Made by a program: the position numbers and the translations under genes. Positions 62,601-64,000 of a stretch of 64,000 bases of DNA are shown piece after piece. A model generated the notes under the pieces. That model did not search any database. It saw only the letters and a list, made by a program, of their open reading frames with translations, and had not been told where the DNA came from. The DNA lies in the NCBI RefSeq assembly GCF_012912005.1, contig NZ_JABBEA010000011.1:1-64000 (forward strand), in the 5' to 3' direction. This DNA is from Paenibacillus sp. SZ31. GTDB lineage: Bacteria > Bacillota > Bacilli > Paenibacillales > Paenibacillaceae. Each line of letters begins with the position of its first letter. The first letter of the stretch is position 1.

Positions 62601-63824
62601 ATGAGAAGCAGACATATGAAGGCTTACACAGAGAAAACAAAAGCCGATTCCAATGATGCAAGACGTGTTTTACTCAAATTGCAGGGCCTATATCTGTTTA
62701 TGGGACTTGCGGGAGGAATGTTTAACCCGTACATTAATCCCATATTGGTTGCACAAGGTTTTTCCAGTAAAGAAACCGGATTTATTATGGCGTTTGGCAC
62801 ACTCGTATCTATTATTCTTCAACCTATATGGGGAATTCTGGTAGATAAGTTTAAAAAGACACGATTCGTACTGGTAATAAGCCTGCTTGTTCCTGCATCG
62901 TTAGCGTACTTCTACAATATTCAAGTGTACATTATATTAATATTGATTTATACTTTATGCACTATATTCCAAGTGACTCAGATACCTGTGGCTGACTCCT
63001 ATGCGGTTACCGCCGCGAGGGCAGCCAATACCTCATATGGCATGATCCGACTCTTCGGCAGCATCGGAACGGGAGTTGGTGGATTCGCAGCAGGGATGTA
63101 TCTCTCCCAGTTTTCCATTCACATGTTATGGCTGCCATTTCTGATGTTTAACGTTCTGAGCGCCATACTGGCAAGTACACTTCCCCGGCAGACGAGCATA
63201 TCCTCGTCCTCGGTAACCTTCTCCGTAGGTTTGGCAAGATTGCTCCGAAACCGGACATTCCTTCTATTTCTAACAGGTTGTTTCCTGGTTAACCAAACGC
63301 TCACTGCGTTTAACTCCTTTTTCGTTATTTCATTTCAGATGGCTGGCGGTTCTGTGACCATGACAGGTACAGCGTTGTTGCTTGCGTCGATTACCAATGT
63401 TCCATCCATGTTGGCAGCGGCATTCATACTCCGAAAATGGGGGCATGAACGCACGATGCTCTTTGCAGCCGGGGCGTATATGTTACGTTGGGGAATACAA
63501 TGGCTATGGCCGACGCCTGAGGTGATGATTGGCGTTCAGGTGCTGCATGGATTATCCTTCGGATTCTTCTATATTGCAGCAGTGGAATATGTGGCTTCTG
63601 TTACGGGACGGGAGATGCAGGCCACGGGACAAAGTTTATTTAACATGGTATTTGCTGGCCTGGGCGGAATTGTTGGTAATATGCTTAACGGATATTTACT
63701 CGATTCTGGCGGTCCGTCATTGATGTATCTGTCTTGCACGATCAGTGCGGCACTAGGATCAGTGATTCTGTATATCGTCAGCAGGCAGGCCAAAGAACAG
63801 AGAAGATCATACTCATTAGAATAG
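62601..63824 (+). CDS. MFS transporter of the ROK cluster
   Basis: The 407-residue product has twelve membrane helices (GLYLFMGLAGGMFNPYINPIL; PIWGILVDKFKKTRFVLV as motif A) and resembles the LacY/nucleoside-H+ symporter branch (PVADSYAVTAAR). ATG at 62601 has GGAG six bases upstream; an ATG twelve bases earlier is less well placed. With the ROK repressor and kinase it forms a likely sugar-uptake operon. Confidence 0.85.
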   Translation: MRSRHMKAYTEKTKADSNDARRVLLKLQGLYLFMGLAGGMFNPYINPILVAQGFSSKETGFIMAFGTLVSIILQPIWGILVDKFKKTRFVLVISLLVPASLAYFYNIQVYIILILIYTLCTIFQVTQIPVADSYAVTAARAANTSYGMIRLFGSIGTGVGGFAAGMYLSQFSIHMLWLPFLMFNVLSAILASTLPRQTSISSSSVTFSVGLARLLRNRTFLLFLTGCFLVNQTLTAFNSFFVISFQMAGGSVTMTGTALLLASITNVPSMLAAAFILRKWGHERTMLFAAGAYMLRWGIQWLWPTPEVMIGVQVLHGLSFGFFYIAAVEYVASVTGREMQATGQSLFNMVFAGLGGIVGNMLNGYLLDSGGPSLMYLSCTISAALGSVILYIVSRQAKEQRRSYSLE

Positions 63825-63845
63825 AGATGGAAGGAGTTGGAGCCT

Positions 63846-64000
63846 ATGAAAGTAAATCTGAAGCGGAATTGGCACACCAAGTTGATGTATTCCTATTTTC
63901 CCATTTTTCTGCTTACGATTTCCATTCTGATCTTTCTCTCCTTCCTGATTGTCAACGAACTCTCGCGTAATGAAACGCAAAAAGCCGACATGATCTCCAC
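63846..64000 (+). CDS. Start of a membrane-anchored regulator (partial)
   Basis: 51 codons are present before the window ends. MKVNLKRNWHTKLMYSYFPI leads into one long membrane helix (IFLLTISILIFLSFLIVNEL) and the start of an outside domain. Paenibacillus AraC-type regulators with an N-terminal sensor, and some sensor kinases, begin like this. ATG at 63846 follows AAGGAG and is 22 bp after the MFS gene, so probably the same operon. Confidence 0.6.
   Translation, partial: MKVNLKRNWHTKLMYSYFPIFLLTISILIFLSFLIVNELSRNETQKADMIS

Overview
The window looks like a chromosomal segment of a Paenibacillus-type Firmicute. The signs are strong AAGGAGG-like ribosome binding sites, frequent TTG and GTG starts, a des-desK-desR membrane-fluidity cassette in Bacillus order, a YwaC-type alarmone synthetase, YolD and YjcZ small sporulation-associated proteins, and an Mrp antiporter operon. 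No rRNA, tRNA or CRISPR array was seen. Genus assignment is inference from gene content.

Positions 1-14.6 kb are an accessory, recombining island. It holds a secreted protein with seven RCC1-type repeats plus FN3 and YD repeats, a 2265-residue secreted RHS/YD polymorphic toxin with a Hint domain and an unrecognised C-terminal domain, and an Imm8-like immunity gene. These are followed by a broken immunity gene, a 5'-truncated second RHS tip with a wrecked Hint domain, an IS4-family element whose transposase seems to have lost a catalytic Asp, a broken hydrolase paralogue and an ORF-less group II intron. The RHS island is bracketed by two inverted fragments of an IS30-family 3' end.

Positions 14.7-33.7 kb are mostly ordinary metabolism and transport: a lipase-like hydrolase, a YkgJ cysteine cluster protein, an AbrB-family membrane protein with a coupled leader peptide, MFS transporters, an O-methyltransferase divergent from a LysR regulator, a DUF1275 protein, the alarmone synthetase, and a Fur-boxed siderophore-binding lipoprotein. 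A flavin-reductase-like protein, a type III polyketide synthase paired with an MMPL exporter, and two carbohydrate-type esterases follow. Two copies of a short intergenic repeat, one with terminal inverted repeats (MITE-like), lie at about 25.2 and 32.4 kb.

Positions 33.8-39.8 kb hold a minus-strand mrp operon in which MrpA and MrpB are fused. Positions 40-52.2 kb hold two GGDEF proteins, an unrecognised 173-residue protein, and a giant array of alternating DUF11 repeats (15 + 4 units) carried by two ORFs that overlap by four bases in the middle of a repeat.

Positions 52.3-64 kb hold YolD-like and YjcZ-like small proteins, ferritin, a polysaccharide deacetylase, a lipoprotein, des-desK-desR with a likely DesR palindrome, a YitT protein, and a ROK cluster (ROK repressor, ROK kinase, MFS transporter, start of a membrane regulator) that looks like a sugar-uptake operon with a nested palindromic control region.
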